Numbered from the stretch's first letter, positions 25,610 to 35,527 are shown. The stretch: DNA of 64,000 bases from an uncultured Acidimicrobiaceae bacterium (GCA_903894295.1 CAITPI010000054.1:1-64000), one strand, 5' to 3'. The notes: generated by a model not told the origin, from the letters alone. Program-made: numbers and translations.

Positions 25610-26893
25610 GTGTCGGTAATCGTCGTGGGCCTCGAGCAACGCCAGGCCCCATTGGACCTGTTGGAGCAGGTGGCCATCTCCGAGGACGACCTGCCCAAGG
25701 CGCTTTCCCGTTTGCAGGATCTGGGCAACATCTCCGAGGCCGTTGTGCTGTCGACCTGCCTGCGGACGGAGATCTACGCCGTGGTCGAACGGTTCCACGA
25801 GGGAGTGGCCGAGCTTCAGGAGTTCCTCGCCTCTCTGGGTGGCCGCCCGGGCGAGAGTCTGACCGACCACCTCTCGATCCGCTTTGACGACGAAGTGACC
25901 GCCCACCTGTTCTCGGTAGCCGCCGGTCTGGACTCGGCGGTCCTCGGCGAGAGTGAGGTACTTGGTCAGGTCCGTCGTTCCTGGGAGCGGGCCCAGGCGG
26001 AGGACGCCTCCGGTCCGGTGCTCGGATCCCTGTTCCGCCATGCCGTGGAAGCCGGCAAGCGCGTGCGGTCGGAAACCGCGATCGCCCGGGGCATCACCTC
26101 GCTCTCCCATGGCGCCGTGGCCATAGCCGCCGGTCGTCGACCCGGCGGTCTGCAGGGTGCCCGGGTTCTGGTGGTGGGCGCCGGAGAGATGGGCGAGGGC
26201 GTCACCCAGGCCCTGGCCGACCATGACGTGGCGTCCATCGCGGTGGCCAACCGCACCAGTGACCGAAGGGATGCCGTCATCTCGAACTGGCCGGAAGGCC
26301 GGCCGGTGCAGCCCCGGGGAACCGATCTGGAAGGACTGGTGGAGGAGTTGGGTGAGGCTGACGTGGTGTTCACCACCGTCGCCACGACCCACCCGATCAT
26401 CGACCGGGAGATGGTCGAGGTTGCCGTGGCCGGCCGGGAAGGTTCGGCCCCACTGCTCATTGTCGACCTCGGGGTACCGCGCAACGTGGCGCCGGCCGCC
26501 GCCGCCCTGGCCACGGTCGTGCTGCTCGACATGGAAGTACTGCGTTCGGCGGTCGAAGATGCCCTCTCCGGCCGTCAGGAGCAGGCCGTGTTGGCGGCGG
26601 AGATCGTTGCGGAAGAAGTTGAACGGCACCGGGTCGATGTGCGGGCCCGGAGCGCTGCGCCGACCATCGCCGCCCTTCGTCGTCAGGTCGACGAGTTGCG
26701 GTCGGCCGAGCTCGAGCGGCTCCGGGCGAAGAACGGGGATCTGACCGACCAGCAGTGGGAGCAGATCGACGTCATGTCCCGGGCGCTGGCCAACAAACTT
26801 CTGCACGGTCCGACGGTGGCCCTGAAGGAAGCGGCCGGCACACCCCGTGGCGAGCGGATGACCGAGGCGCTGCGCGCCTTGTTCGACCTCTAG
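25610..26893 (+). CDS. hemA: glutamyl-tRNA reductase
   Basis: AVVLSTCLRTEIYAVV, GESEVLGQVRRSWERAQAE, VVGAGEMGEGVTQAL. Confidence 0.95.
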   Translation: MSVIVVGLEQRQAPLDLLEQVAISEDDLPKALSRLQDLGNISEAVVLSTCLRTEIYAVVERFHEGVAELQEFLASLGGRPGESLTDHLSIRFDDEVTAHLFSVAAGLDSAVLGESEVLGQVRRSWERAQAEDASGPVLGSLFRHAVEAGKRVRSETAIARGITSLSHGAVAIAAGRRPGGLQGARVLVVGAGEMGEGVTQALADHDVASIAVANRTSDRRDAVISNWPEGRPVQPRGTDLEGLVEELGEADVVFTTVATTHPIIDREMVEVAVAGREGSAPLLIVDLGVPRNVAPAAAALATVVLLDMEVLRSAVEDALSGRQEQAVLAAEIVAEEVERHRVDVRARSAAPTIAALRRQVDELRSAELERLRAKNGDLTDQQWEQIDVMSRALANKLLHGPTVALKEAAGTPRGERMTEALRALFDL

Positions 26894-26915
26894 GTGTCCG
26901 GGACTCCCGACTTCC

Positions 26916-27866
26916 GTGGCTGAAACCGTGCCACTCCGGTTGGCGACCCGTGGATCACCGCTGGCCCGCTGGCAGGCGCTCCGGGTGCAGTCGCTTCTGT
27001 CCGAGGTGGGGGTGCCTTCGGAACTGGTGGTGGTCGACACGGAAGGGGATCGCCGGAGCGACCTGCCCCTCGGCGCCCTCGGTGGGGCCGGTGTGTTCGT
27101 GAAGGAGATCCAGTACGCCCTGCTCCGAGGGGAAGCCGACCTTGCCGTCCATTCGGCCAAGGATCTTCCTGCCTCGTCCACCGTGGCCGTCAAGGGCCTC
27201 ACCCTGGCCGCCGTTCCCGAGCGCGGCGACTCCTCCGATGTCCTGGTCGGGGCAACTCTTGAATCACTGTCCCCCGGAGCCATCGTGGCGACCGGCTCTC
27301 CCCGCCGCCGGGTGCAACTGGCTGCCGTACGACCCGATCTCGGGTTTGTCGAACTTCGGGGCAACCTGGCCACCCGCCTGGCCCAGGTGGGAGTCGACGG
27401 GGTGACCGCCGTCATTACCGCCAAGGCGGCGCTTGACCGTCTGGAGTGGCAGGCGTCCCCGGGTCTGGAGTTCGAGATCCTCTCTCCCGACGTCATGGTC
27501 CCCCAGGTTGGCCAGGGCGCCCTGGCCGTCGAGTGCCGGAGCGACGATGTCGCCACCCTGGCTGCGGTGGCTGCCATCGACCGGCCGGCACAACGCCGGC
27601 TGGTGGAAGCCGAACGGGCGTTCCTCGCCACCCTGGGTGGTGGGTGCACCATGCCGGTGGGGGCGTGGGCCCGCTATGTGGAACCGGGTTCCCCGCAGTT
27701 GCCGTCCGCCTCCACCGTGATCGAACTTCTGGCCATGTTGGCTGACGAAGACCGGGGCGTGGTGGTTCGGAAGTCCGCCCAGGGGACAGATGGCGATTCG
27801 GTCGGACAGTCCCTCGCCGAAGCGTTGCTGGAAGACGTACCGCTCGCCGCCCCGGAGCATTCATGA
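26916..27866 (+). CDS. hemC: porphobilinogen deaminase
   Basis: LRLATRGSPLARWQ, LAVHSAKDLP, ATGSPRRRVQL, GGGCTMPVGAWA. Confidence 0.96.
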   Translation: MAETVPLRLATRGSPLARWQALRVQSLLSEVGVPSELVVVDTEGDRRSDLPLGALGGAGVFVKEIQYALLRGEADLAVHSAKDLPASSTVAVKGLTLAAVPERGDSSDVLVGATLESLSPGAIVATGSPRRRVQLAAVRPDLGFVELRGNLATRLAQVGVDGVTAVITAKAALDRLEWQASPGLEFEILSPDVMVPQVGQGALAVECRSDDVATLAAVAAIDRPAQRRLVEAERAFLATLGGGCTMPVGAWARYVEPGSPQLPSASTVIELLAMLADEDRGVVVRKSAQGTDGDSVGQSLAEALLEDVPLAAPEHS

Positions 27867-28579
27867 CCGTCTTTCTGGTCGGCGCCGGACCGGGTGACCC
27901 GGGCCTGCTGACGGTTCGGGGGACCCAGGTACTGTCCGAAGCCGAGGTGGTGATCCACGATCGTCTGGTGGCTCCGGCCATCCTCGGCCTCGCCCCCGAA
28001 GATGCCCTGCTGGTCGACGTGGGAAAGGTGGCGGGAGGATCTTCCACCCAGGCAACCATCAACGACCTGCTGGTCAGCTACGGGCGTCAGGGTGGTCTGG
28101 TGGTCAGGCTGAAGGGCGGAGACCCCTTCGTCTTCGGCCGGGGTGGCGAAGAAGTGGACGTCCTCGAGGCCGCCGGAATCGCCTGGGAGGTTGTCCCCGG
28201 CGTCTCGTCGGCGTTTGCCGCCCCGGGGGCGGTCGGTATCCCGGTCACCCATCGGAACGAGGCGTCTTCGGTCACCGTGGTGACCGGCCACGAAGATCCC
28301 ACCAAGGCCACCAGCGACGTCGACTGGGCGGCGCTGGCGGGCATCAAGGGGACGTTGGTCATCCTGATGGGAATGGCGCAAAGACGGGCGATCGCCGACG
28401 CATTGATGGCCGGCGGCATGGACGGCGCCACTCCGGTGGCGGTGGTCCGGTGGGGTACGACACCGGACGAGGAGCAGGTCCGGACGACCCTGGACGGACT
28501 GGCGGACGTCACCCTCGGCGCCCCGGCGGTCATTGTGGTGGGACAGGTTGCCGCCCGGGGCCGGGGAGACGACGGGTGA
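27863..28579 (+). CDS. cobA: uroporphyrinogen-III C-methyltransferase
   Basis: VFLVGAGPGDPGLLTVRGTQVLSEAEVVIHDRLV, RLKGGDPFVFGRGGEE. Confidence 0.95.
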   Translation: MTVFLVGAGPGDPGLLTVRGTQVLSEAEVVIHDRLVAPAILGLAPEDALLVDVGKVAGGSSTQATINDLLVSYGRQGGLVVRLKGGDPFVFGRGGEEVDVLEAAGIAWEVVPGVSSAFAAPGAVGIPVTHRNEASSVTVVTGHEDPTKATSDVDWAALAGIKGTLVILMGMAQRRAIADALMAGGMDGATPVAVVRWGTTPDEEQVRTTLDGLADVTLGAPAVIVVGQVAARGRGDDG

Positions 28580-29328
28580 CCGGTCGCCCTCTCGCCGGTC
28601 GGTCGGTGGTCGTGACCCGAAGTCGTCCACAGGCGTCCCAACTGGTGGAACACCTGCGGGAACTCGGCGCCGAGCCGGTCGAACTGCCGGTCATCGCCGT
28701 CTCCGACCCACCGGATGGTCGCCGGGCCCTGGCCGAGGCATCCCGTCGGCTTCTCGCCGGCGATTACGACTGGGTCGTCGTCACCTCGACCAACTCCGCC
28801 CACCGACTGATGGCCGAATGTGCAGGCGATCTTCCTCCGGAGACGGTGAAGTGGGCCGCCATCGGCCCCGGCACGGCGCTGGCACTGGCTGCTTACGGCA
28901 TCACCGTTGACGTGCTGCCCGAGCCGTCGGTGGCCGAAACACTGGTGGAGGACTTTCCCGGGGCAACCTCCGGTCCGGCAAGGGTGCTCTTTCCCCGGGC
29001 CGCCCGGGTCCGCCCGGTCGTGGCCTCCGGACTGGCCGCCAAGGGGTGGCAGGTTGACGATGTGGTGGCTTACCAGACGACAGCGGGCGATCCGTCCCCC
29101 GAGGCCTGTCGGGCGGCCCGCCAGGCTGACGCGGTCGCCTTCACTTCCTCGTCGACCGTGGAGCGCACCGTGAAACTCCTGGGCGCCGAGGGGGTCCCAC
29201 CGGTGGTGGTGAGTATCGGTCCGGTGACGTCCAGGGCCGCCACCAAGGCCGGGTTGCGCGTGGCGGCCGAGGCGGACCCGCACTCCATCGAAGGTCTGGT
29301 GGGAGCCATCCTGCGGGCCCTGACCTAG
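28576..29328 (+). CDS. hemD: uroporphyrinogen-III synthase
   Basis: LAGRSVVVTRSRPQASQLVEHLRELGAEPVELPVIAV..., VAFTSSSTVERTVKLLG, SIGPVTSRAATKAGL; GTG start. Confidence 0.9.
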   Translation: MTGRPLAGRSVVVTRSRPQASQLVEHLRELGAEPVELPVIAVSDPPDGRRALAEASRRLLAGDYDWVVVTSTNSAHRLMAECAGDLPPETVKWAAIGPGTALALAAYGITVDVLPEPSVAETLVEDFPGATSGPARVLFPRAARVRPVVASGLAAKGWQVDDVVAYQTTAGDPSPEACRAARQADAVAFTSSSTVERTVKLLGAEGVPPVVVSIGPVTSRAATKAGLRVAAEADPHSIEGLVGAILRALT

Positions 29329-29337
29329 TCTGGAACC

Positions 29338-30351
29338 GTGACTTCAGCGACCGGTCCGACGCCCCCCAGTCCTCCCGTGCTCAGGCCGAGACGGCTCCGG
29401 CGCACCGCCGCGCTCCGCCGTCTGGTGGCGGAAACCCGGTTGGGTATCGACGATCTCGTGGCCCCGCTGTTCGTGGCCGACGGACTCGACGATCCCCGAC
29501 CGATCGGCTCGTTGCCCGGCGTGTCCCAGCACTCCCTCAACTCCCTGGTTGAAGAGACGCAACGCCTGGTTGACCTTGGTGTTCCCGGCGTCATCCTCTT
29601 CGGCCTGCCGAAGCCCGAGGACAAGGATTCGTCGGGATCTGCCGCCTGGCATCCTGACGGCATCACCCAGCGGGCCCTGCGGGCCGTGCGGGATGCGGTC
29701 GGGGATGAGGTGGTGGTGATGGCCGACTGTTGCCTCGACGAGTTCACCGACCACGGACACTGTGGCGTCATCGATGCCCGGACCGGTCGGGTCGACAACG
29801 ATGCCACCATCGATCTCTACGCCCGTCTCGCGGTCGCCCAGGCCGAAGCCGGAGCGGCCGTCATCGCCCCGAGCGGCATGATGGACGGACAGGTCGCCGC
29901 CATCCGCCATGCGCTCGATGCCGGTGGATTCTCGGACACGGCGATCCTGGCCTATGCCGCCAAGTACGCCTCGGCGCTCTATGGCCCGTTCCGCGAAGCG
30001 GCCGGAGTGACCATCGAGAACGGGGGAGACCGGCGTGACTACCAACAGGACGTGAGGAACCGTCGGGAAGCGGCGGTGGAGGTGGCACTGGACCTGGCCG
30101 AAGGCGCCGACATCGTGATGGTCAAGCCGGCGTATCTCGACATCGTGGCCGAGGTCCGGGCGAGCGTCGACGTTCCGGTGGCGGCGTATCACGTCTCGGG
30201 CGAGTACGCCATGGTGAAGGCGGCCGCCGAGGCGGGATGGATTGACGGGCCGGCTGTGGCCCTCGAGGTCCTGACCGGCCTGAAGCGGGCGGGCGCCGAC
30301 ATGATCCTCACCTACTTCGCCCGAGAGGTTGCGGAGATGCTGCATGGCTGA
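29338..30351 (+). CDS. hemB: delta-aminolevulinic acid dehydratase (porphobilinogen synthase)
   Basis: RPRRLRRTAALRRLVAETRLGIDDLVAPLFV, DCCLDEFTDHGHCGV, VMVKPAYLDIV. Confidence 0.96.
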   Translation: MTSATGPTPPSPPVLRPRRLRRTAALRRLVAETRLGIDDLVAPLFVADGLDDPRPIGSLPGVSQHSLNSLVEETQRLVDLGVPGVILFGLPKPEDKDSSGSAAWHPDGITQRALRAVRDAVGDEVVVMADCCLDEFTDHGHCGVIDARTGRVDNDATIDLYARLAVAQAEAGAAVIAPSGMMDGQVAAIRHALDAGGFSDTAILAYAAKYASALYGPFREAAGVTIENGGDRRDYQQDVRNRREAAVEVALDLAEGADIVMVKPAYLDIVAEVRASVDVPVAAYHVSGEYAMVKAAAEAGWIDGPAVALEVLTGLKRAGADMILTYFAREVAEMLHG

Positions 30352-31693
30352 CGATCGGGTGGGAAAAGCAGACGGGCCATCGACCGCCCGCTCCGAGGCG
30401 CTGTTCGAACGGGCGTGTGCCGTCATTCCCGGAGGGGTGAACTCGCCGGTCCGGTCGTTCCGGTCGGTCGGTGGCCACCCGTATTTTGTCAGCCGGGGCG
30501 AAGGGGCCTACGTGTGGGATGCCGACGGTCGTCGCCTGATCGACTACGTGCAGAGTTATGGAGCGTCGTTGTTGGGCCACGCCCATCCCGCCGTCGTGGC
30601 CGCCATCAACCACGCGGCGACCCAGGGGACGACCTTCGGTGCTCCCACCGAGGGAGAGGTGCTGCTCGCCGAAGCGATGGTCTCCCGGGTCCCCGGACTG
30701 GAGATGGTCCGGTTGGTGTCGTCGGGAACCGAGGCCACCATGAGCGCCATCCGGGTGGCCCGTGGCTTCACCGGCCGGTCCCGGATCGTCAAGTTCTCCG
30801 GCTGTTACCACGGCCACTCGGACGGCCTGCTGGCCGGCGGAGGAAGTGGTGTCGCCACGTTGGGGTTGCCGGATTCCGCCGGCGTGCCGGCCGGTTCGGT
30901 GGCCGACACCTTGGTGGTGCCCTACAACGCGGTCCCCGCCCTGGACACTTCGGTGGCCTGCGTCATCGTGGAGCCGGTTGCCGCCAACATGGGACTGGTG
31001 CCGCCGGAGCCGGGTTTCCTGGCCGGCCTGCGTGAAGCGTGTGACGCCGTTGGGGCCCTGTTGATCTTTGACGAGGTGATCACCGGTTTCCGGCTCGGAT
31101 CGGGCGGGGCGGCCGCCTGGTCCGGTGTGGTTCCCGACCTCTGGTGCTTCGGCAAGGTGATCGGCGGAGGCCTGCCGGTCGGAGCCTTTGGTGGCCGGGC
31201 CGACATCCTCGAGGTCCTGGCTCCGCTGGGACCCGTCTACCAGGCCGGCACCCTGTCGGGGAATCCGTTGGCCACCGCCGCCGGCCGGACCGTCCTCGAA
31301 CTGATGACCGACGACCGTTACGAAGCGCACGCCGGTCGGGTGGCGTCGTTTGCGACCCGGCTGGCTGACGTGTTGAACGATGGGCTCCGGGCCGAAGGGG
31401 CCACGGACACGAACGGCGAGCGGGTTTCCGCCCTGGTGCCGGTTCTCGGTCCGCTGTTCGGCCTGTTCTTCGTGGCCGGAGACCAAGGTGGTGTGCGCAA
31501 CTACGACGAGAGTGTGGCGGCGGCCACGACCGGTTTCTACGCCCGGTTCTTCCGGGAGATGCTGGACCGGGGGGTGGCGCTGGCCCCAGGGCCCTACGAA
31601 GTGGCCTTCCCCTCGCTGGCCCACAGCCAGCAGGATTTCGACGACACCCTGGAAGCGGCCGGCAACGCCGTGGTGGCTGCGGCACGACAGTGA
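30344..31693 (+). CDS. hemL: glutamate-1-semialdehyde 2,1-aminomutase
   Basis: SEALFERACAVIPGGVNSPVRSFRSVGG, VSSGTEATMSAIRVARGFTGR, IIDEVITG-like LLIFDEVITGFRLG. Confidence 0.96.
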   Translation: MADDRVGKADGPSTARSEALFERACAVIPGGVNSPVRSFRSVGGHPYFVSRGEGAYVWDADGRRLIDYVQSYGASLLGHAHPAVVAAINHAATQGTTFGAPTEGEVLLAEAMVSRVPGLEMVRLVSSGTEATMSAIRVARGFTGRSRIVKFSGCYHGHSDGLLAGGGSGVATLGLPDSAGVPAGSVADTLVVPYNAVPALDTSVACVIVEPVAANMGLVPPEPGFLAGLREACDAVGALLIFDEVITGFRLGSGGAAAWSGVVPDLWCFGKVIGGGLPVGAFGGRADILEVLAPLGPVYQAGTLSGNPLATAAGRTVLELMTDDRYEAHAGRVASFATRLADVLNDGLRAEGATDTNGERVSALVPVLGPLFGLFFVAGDQGGVRNYDESVAAATTGFYARFFREMLDRGVALAPGPYEVAFPSLAHSQQDFDDTLEAAGNAVVAAARQ

Positions 31694-31807
31694 GGGTCGT
31701 GGCGCAGTCGGCGTTGCTGCGTCAAGATGTGGTCGTCGTTGGTGCGGATGAGGGGCCGCTTCGACCGGGCTGGACCTGCAGGATGGCCAGCGATCAAGGA
31801 GCAGGCA

Positions 31808-33493
31808 ATGACCGTCGGACTGACTGAGCTTCCCCCGGAAGGCATGCAGCTGGGCGGCGTGGCTCTGGCCGGTGATCCGGACCGGGGCACCCATGCCACC
31901 GAAGGACTCAGTCTCCTGTTCACTTCGGCCGGGGTGACCGTGCAGGGTCCGCAACCCCAGATCGAACGCCTCCTGGTGTGGACCGGTCTGGACTCGGCGA
32001 CGTGCGACGAGCGGACGACGCTCACCGATGGCCGGGATGCGGCAGTGATGCGGTTGACCTCAGGCGGTCAGTCCATCCGGTTCCTGCTGTGGCTGGGCGA
32101 AGTGTCGGAGGGCCAGGTGGCATTTCTGGCCCAGGCCCTCCCGTCCTGGCTCGATCGTTACGGGCGCCGCCCGGAGAGCCCGGAACCGACCGTCGTCCCT
32201 TCGGGCTTCACCGCTGATCCTGCTCCGGCCGTCCATCCTCCCGAACCCGGCCCCGCTGCTCCGGAGGCGGCAGGAGACCCGACACCGGTCCCCCCGCCTC
32301 CGCCCGACGAGCCGGTCGGTGAAGTGCCGACGATGACCCGGGAGGGGAGTGCGGCCGAGAGGGTGCCGGGGAGCGAGGCCGGGAGCACCACCGAGACCTT
32401 GTCAGGAGAGTCCCCGGGTCCGGATCCGATCCTGGCGGCCGCGGCCGCGGCCGTGACTGCTGCGCCGGTCGACCGTCCGGACCAGCGAGAAGGCGAGCGA
32501 CGGAAGAAGGACCGCCGGGCACCGGTTCCGCTGGCCTGGGAGCCACCGCGTGATCCGGTCACGGGGGAACTGCAGTGGGACTCGAAGGCCACCCCGGCGG
32601 GCCGACCACGGGAGTCCCGACGGTCGGCCGATGCGCCAGCGTCATCCGTGGCACCCGTCATCATGGCCGAGCCAACGAAGAAGACCGGCAAAAGGGTCCT
32701 CTGGATCCTTCTGGTGGTCGTGGTGGCCGCCCTGGCGGCGGCGGCCATCTATGTTGCGCTGCGCCACCACAACCAGGCCAGTTCGACGCCGTCCTCCCCC
32801 AATCAGCCCGCTGGCGAGCCGGGGGACACCGCCACAAGCGCACCATCGGCGCTGGCGACGACCACCGCCCGGGCCATCAACCTGCGGCTGTCCGACCTGC
32901 CAACGGGCTGGGTTGTCTTCACCGAGCCGCCACCGCTCCGGCCGCCTGGACTCGGGACCTCCGGGCAGACGGCGGCGCTCGCCACCTTGTCGACCTGCCT
33001 GAACACTTCACCCGCCCTGGCGGCCGGCGTGTTTGCCCAGACGCTTGCCCCCGGTGAGGGCGTCGTCGGGGCATCCCCCAACTTCGTTGCGTCGCCGACG
33101 TCGGGCGTCATCATGCACTCATCCACGGCCGTCTTTGCCACTCCCGCCCAGGCCGACAACTGGGCCGTCATCCTGGCCCGGCCCAACTTTGTCCGGTGCA
33201 TCGGGAACTACGAGTCAACCCTGGTGGCCCGAAGCGTGCCCGGTGGAACCGCAACGGTGGCTCCGGTTGCCTTGCAGGCTCCGGCCGGGACGCGGGCCTT
33301 CGGTTTTCTGACGATGGCTTCGGCGTCCAACGGACAGCACACCGTGGTGGGTCAGGCCTTCCTCTTTGGTGGGAGTATCGAGAGCGAGATCACCACCACG
33401 ACGGGCGGTGCCCCGGTGCCGACCGTGGCGTTTGCCCAGGCCTACCTGGCGCTCGGCAACCGTTTGGCCACGGCGGCCAACGCTCCCAACTAG
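31808..33493 (+). CDS. membrane-anchored protein: N-terminal cytosolic domain, Pro/Ala-rich linker, one TM, C-terminal extracellular 'LRLSDLPTGW' domain
   Basis: TM RVLWILLVVVVAALAAAAIYVALR; low-complexity PPPPPDEPVG; C-terminal LRLSDLPTGWVVF. Confidence 0.65.
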   Translation: MTVGLTELPPEGMQLGGVALAGDPDRGTHATEGLSLLFTSAGVTVQGPQPQIERLLVWTGLDSATCDERTTLTDGRDAAVMRLTSGGQSIRFLLWLGEVSEGQVAFLAQALPSWLDRYGRRPESPEPTVVPSGFTADPAPAVHPPEPGPAAPEAAGDPTPVPPPPPDEPVGEVPTMTREGSAAERVPGSEAGSTTETLSGESPGPDPILAAAAAAVTAAPVDRPDQREGERRKKDRRAPVPLAWEPPRDPVTGELQWDSKATPAGRPRESRRSADAPASSVAPVIMAEPTKKTGKRVLWILLVVVVAALAAAAIYVALRHHNQASSTPSSPNQPAGEPGDTATSAPSALATTTARAINLRLSDLPTGWVVFTEPPPLRPPGLGTSGQTAALATLSTCLNTSPALAAGVFAQTLAPGEGVVGASPNFVASPTSGVIMHSSTAVFATPAQADNWAVILARPNFVRCIGNYESTLVARSVPGGTATVAPVALQAPAGTRAFGFLTMASASNGQHTVVGQAFLFGGSIESEITTTTGGAPVPTVAFAQAYLALGNRLATAANAPN

Positions 33494-34803
33494 GCGGGTT
33501 CCGGGACGAGTGCGGCCAGGCGCGCCATGGCGCGGTAGGCCGCTTCGGCCGGGCCGATCTCGTCGGGGCGCAACAGGTTGGCCATGATGCGCAGAATCCA
33601 GGACATCAGCGTTTCGGAGTACATGCCGGTTCCCACGCAGATCCGCATGAGGCGGGGATCGCTGATGACCCGGATAAAGGTGCGGGCCACCTCGTAGTAG
33701 AGGCCGTAGGCCTCGTCGAGCCGTTCTTCGTAGCGGCGCAGGGAGGTGGTCCCTCCTCCGTTCAGGGCTTCACCGATGCTGGCGGCGGCCAGGCGACCGG
33801 TCTCCAGGCCGTAAGCAATGCCTTCCCCGTTGAACGGGTTGACCGCGCCACTGGCGTCGCCGGCCACCAGAACGTTGGGGCCGACCCGGGGCCCCACCGA
33901 CAGTCCCATCGGGAGTTTGCCGCCGGTCGGGGCGCCCAGGGCGGTGGCCGGTGAGAGTTCCCACTCCTTGGGTGCCCACGCCACAAAGTGGTCCATCAGG
34001 GTCCCGGTGTTGATGCCCTTCCACCGCTTGTCCGTCGAGAGCAGGCCCACGCCCACGTTCACCCGACCGTCTCCCAGGGGAAAGATCCAGCCGTAGCCGG
34101 GAACGATCTCGCCATCGGCGGTCCGGATGTCCAGATGGGACTCGATGAAAGGTTCCTCGTGGCCGGGCGAGGTGTAGTACCCGCGCAGGGCGAGACCCAT
34201 GGGCTGTTGACGGTTGCGGGAAGCGCCAATCGCGCGGCCGAAGCGCGAGTTGGACCCGTCGGCCACCACGACGTAGCGGGCCCTGATCTCCCGACGTTGT
34301 CCGGTAGCCTTGTCCTTGACCAGGGCACCTCGGCAACCGGCCAGGCCGGACGGGTCGGCGGGACCGTCGTCCAGGATCGGCTCGATGGCTTCGGTGCCCT
34401 GCCAGATCGTGGCGCCAGCCTCGGCTGCCCGTTGGTTGACCAGGCCGTCGAGATCGTGGCGGGTGATGACGTAGCCGTAGTCGGGGAAACCGGGGTGGCT
34501 GGGCCAGGCCAGGTCCATGACCTTGCCGAAGGCATGGGCCCGCAGGCCTCCGTAGCGGTGGGCTCCGGACAGGCTGTCCTCGAGTCCCATGTCGGCGATC
34601 TGACGCACCGACCGGGGGGTGAGGCCATCCCCGCAGGTCTTCTCCCGGGGGAAGACCTTTTTCTCCACGAGGGCGACGTCCCAACCGGCCTCGGCGAGCC
34701 AGTAGGCGCACGAGGAACCGGCCGGTCCTCCTCCGATGACGAGCACATCATGCATCTCGTTGTCAGGTGCGGCTTCGGGGGTCATGACGGTCGGATCGCT
34801 CAC
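33490..34803 (-). CDS. geranylgeranyl reductase-family FAD-dependent oxidoreductase
   Basis: DVLVIGGGPAGSSCAYWLAEAGWDVALVEKKVFPREKTCGDGLTPRSV; GTG 34803 preferred over the ATG inside the -10 box. Confidence 0.88.
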   Translation of the reverse strand: MSDPTVMTPEAAPDNEMHDVLVIGGGPAGSSCAYWLAEAGWDVALVEKKVFPREKTCGDGLTPRSVRQIADMGLEDSLSGAHRYGGLRAHAFGKVMDLAWPSHPGFPDYGYVITRHDLDGLVNQRAAEAGATIWQGTEAIEPILDDGPADPSGLAGCRGALVKDKATGQRREIRARYVVVADGSNSRFGRAIGASRNRQQPMGLALRGYYTSPGHEEPFIESHLDIRTADGEIVPGYGWIFPLGDGRVNVGVGLLSTDKRWKGINTGTLMDHFVAWAPKEWELSPATALGAPTGGKLPMGLSVGPRVGPNVLVAGDASGAVNPFNGEGIAYGLETGRLAAASIGEALNGGGTTSLRRYEERLDEAYGLYYEVARTFIRVISDPRLMRICVGTGMYSETLMSWILRIMANLLRPDEIGPAEAAYRAMARLAALVPEPA

Positions 34804-34990
34804 GCCGGACATCGTAGGGCGAGGTCTGCCGCGACGTTTCGGGTGGGCCGAACGGGCGTGGTTCCGCCCGGGTCGACGCCGGCGGAGGCGATCGCCCGCG
34901 GGAAGTCATGCCGGGTGACCCTTCCCCCGAGGAGAGTGGTCGCCACCGGAGCGGGACCGACCCGGACCGGCCGGCGACGCCCGGTCGTGC

Positions 34991-35034
34991 TTGTGAACGA
35001 AAGCACCAGCGGGCGTGGTAAAAATGTAGGCACC
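34991..35034 (+). promoter_or_regulatory. nuo operon promoter, leaderless-type, with Rex-like half-site
   Basis: TTGTGAAC (34991-34998) and TAAAAAT (35019-35025) just upstream of the GTG at 35035. Confidence 0.45.
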
Positions 35035-35526
35035 GTGGACGCCTACCTGCCCATCCTGATACTTCTCATTCTCGGGCTCCTTTTTGCTGCACTTTCCTTT
35101 GTGGCGTCGACCTTTCTGGCCCCCAAAAAGAAGCCGACGGCGGCCAAGATTGCTCCTTACGAGTGCGGAATCGTTCCCGAAGTGGAACCCCCGAGCCGTT
35201 TTCCGGTCCGGTTTTATCTGGTGGCCATGATCTTCATCATCTTCGACATCGAAGTCGTGTTTCTCTATCCGTGGGCCGTCATCTTCCGCCAGCTCGGGTC
35301 GTTCGGCCTGGTCGAGGTGGTGGTCTTTGCCGCGGTGGTCTTCGTTGCGTTCCTGTTCCTGATCAGCAACGGGGCATTCAGTTGGGGCCCGGTCGTCCGC
35401 CTGACTCCCGGCGTTCCGGCCCGGACCTCGTCATCCACGATTGCCCGGATTTCCGGTCGTCCCGGTGGGCCGGTGACGGCGGCCGGGGTGCCGGTCTCCA
35501 CGGGAACGCCCGGGCAGGCAGCCTGA
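35035..35526 (+). CDS. nuoA: NADH-quinone oxidoreductase subunit A
   Basis: [45 protein letters not shown]. Confidence 0.95.
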   Translation: MDAYLPILILLILGLLFAALSFVASTFLAPKKKPTAAKIAPYECGIVPEVEPPSRFPVRFYLVAMIFIIFDIEVVFLYPWAVIFRQLGSFGLVEVVVFAAVVFVAFLFLISNGAFSWGPVVRLTPGVPARTSSSTIARISGRPGGPVTAAGVPVSTGTPGQAA

Positions 35527-35527
35527 G

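Noticed and set aside
25418-27652. 744-aa minus-strand ORF
   Set aside because: Antisense to hemA/hemC, which have full conserved motifs; typical high-GC shadow ORF.
32435-32452. (GCGGCC)3 microsatellite
   Set aside because: Encodes poly-Ala in a low-complexity linker; expected in a high-GC genome.
34991-35010. Complete Rex operator
   Set aside because: Only one half-site matches; second half is not recognisable, so kept only as a weak half-site note.
33988-35034. Upstream extension of the NuoA ORF
   Set aside because: Antisense to the reductase gene; leaderless promoter supports GTG 35035.
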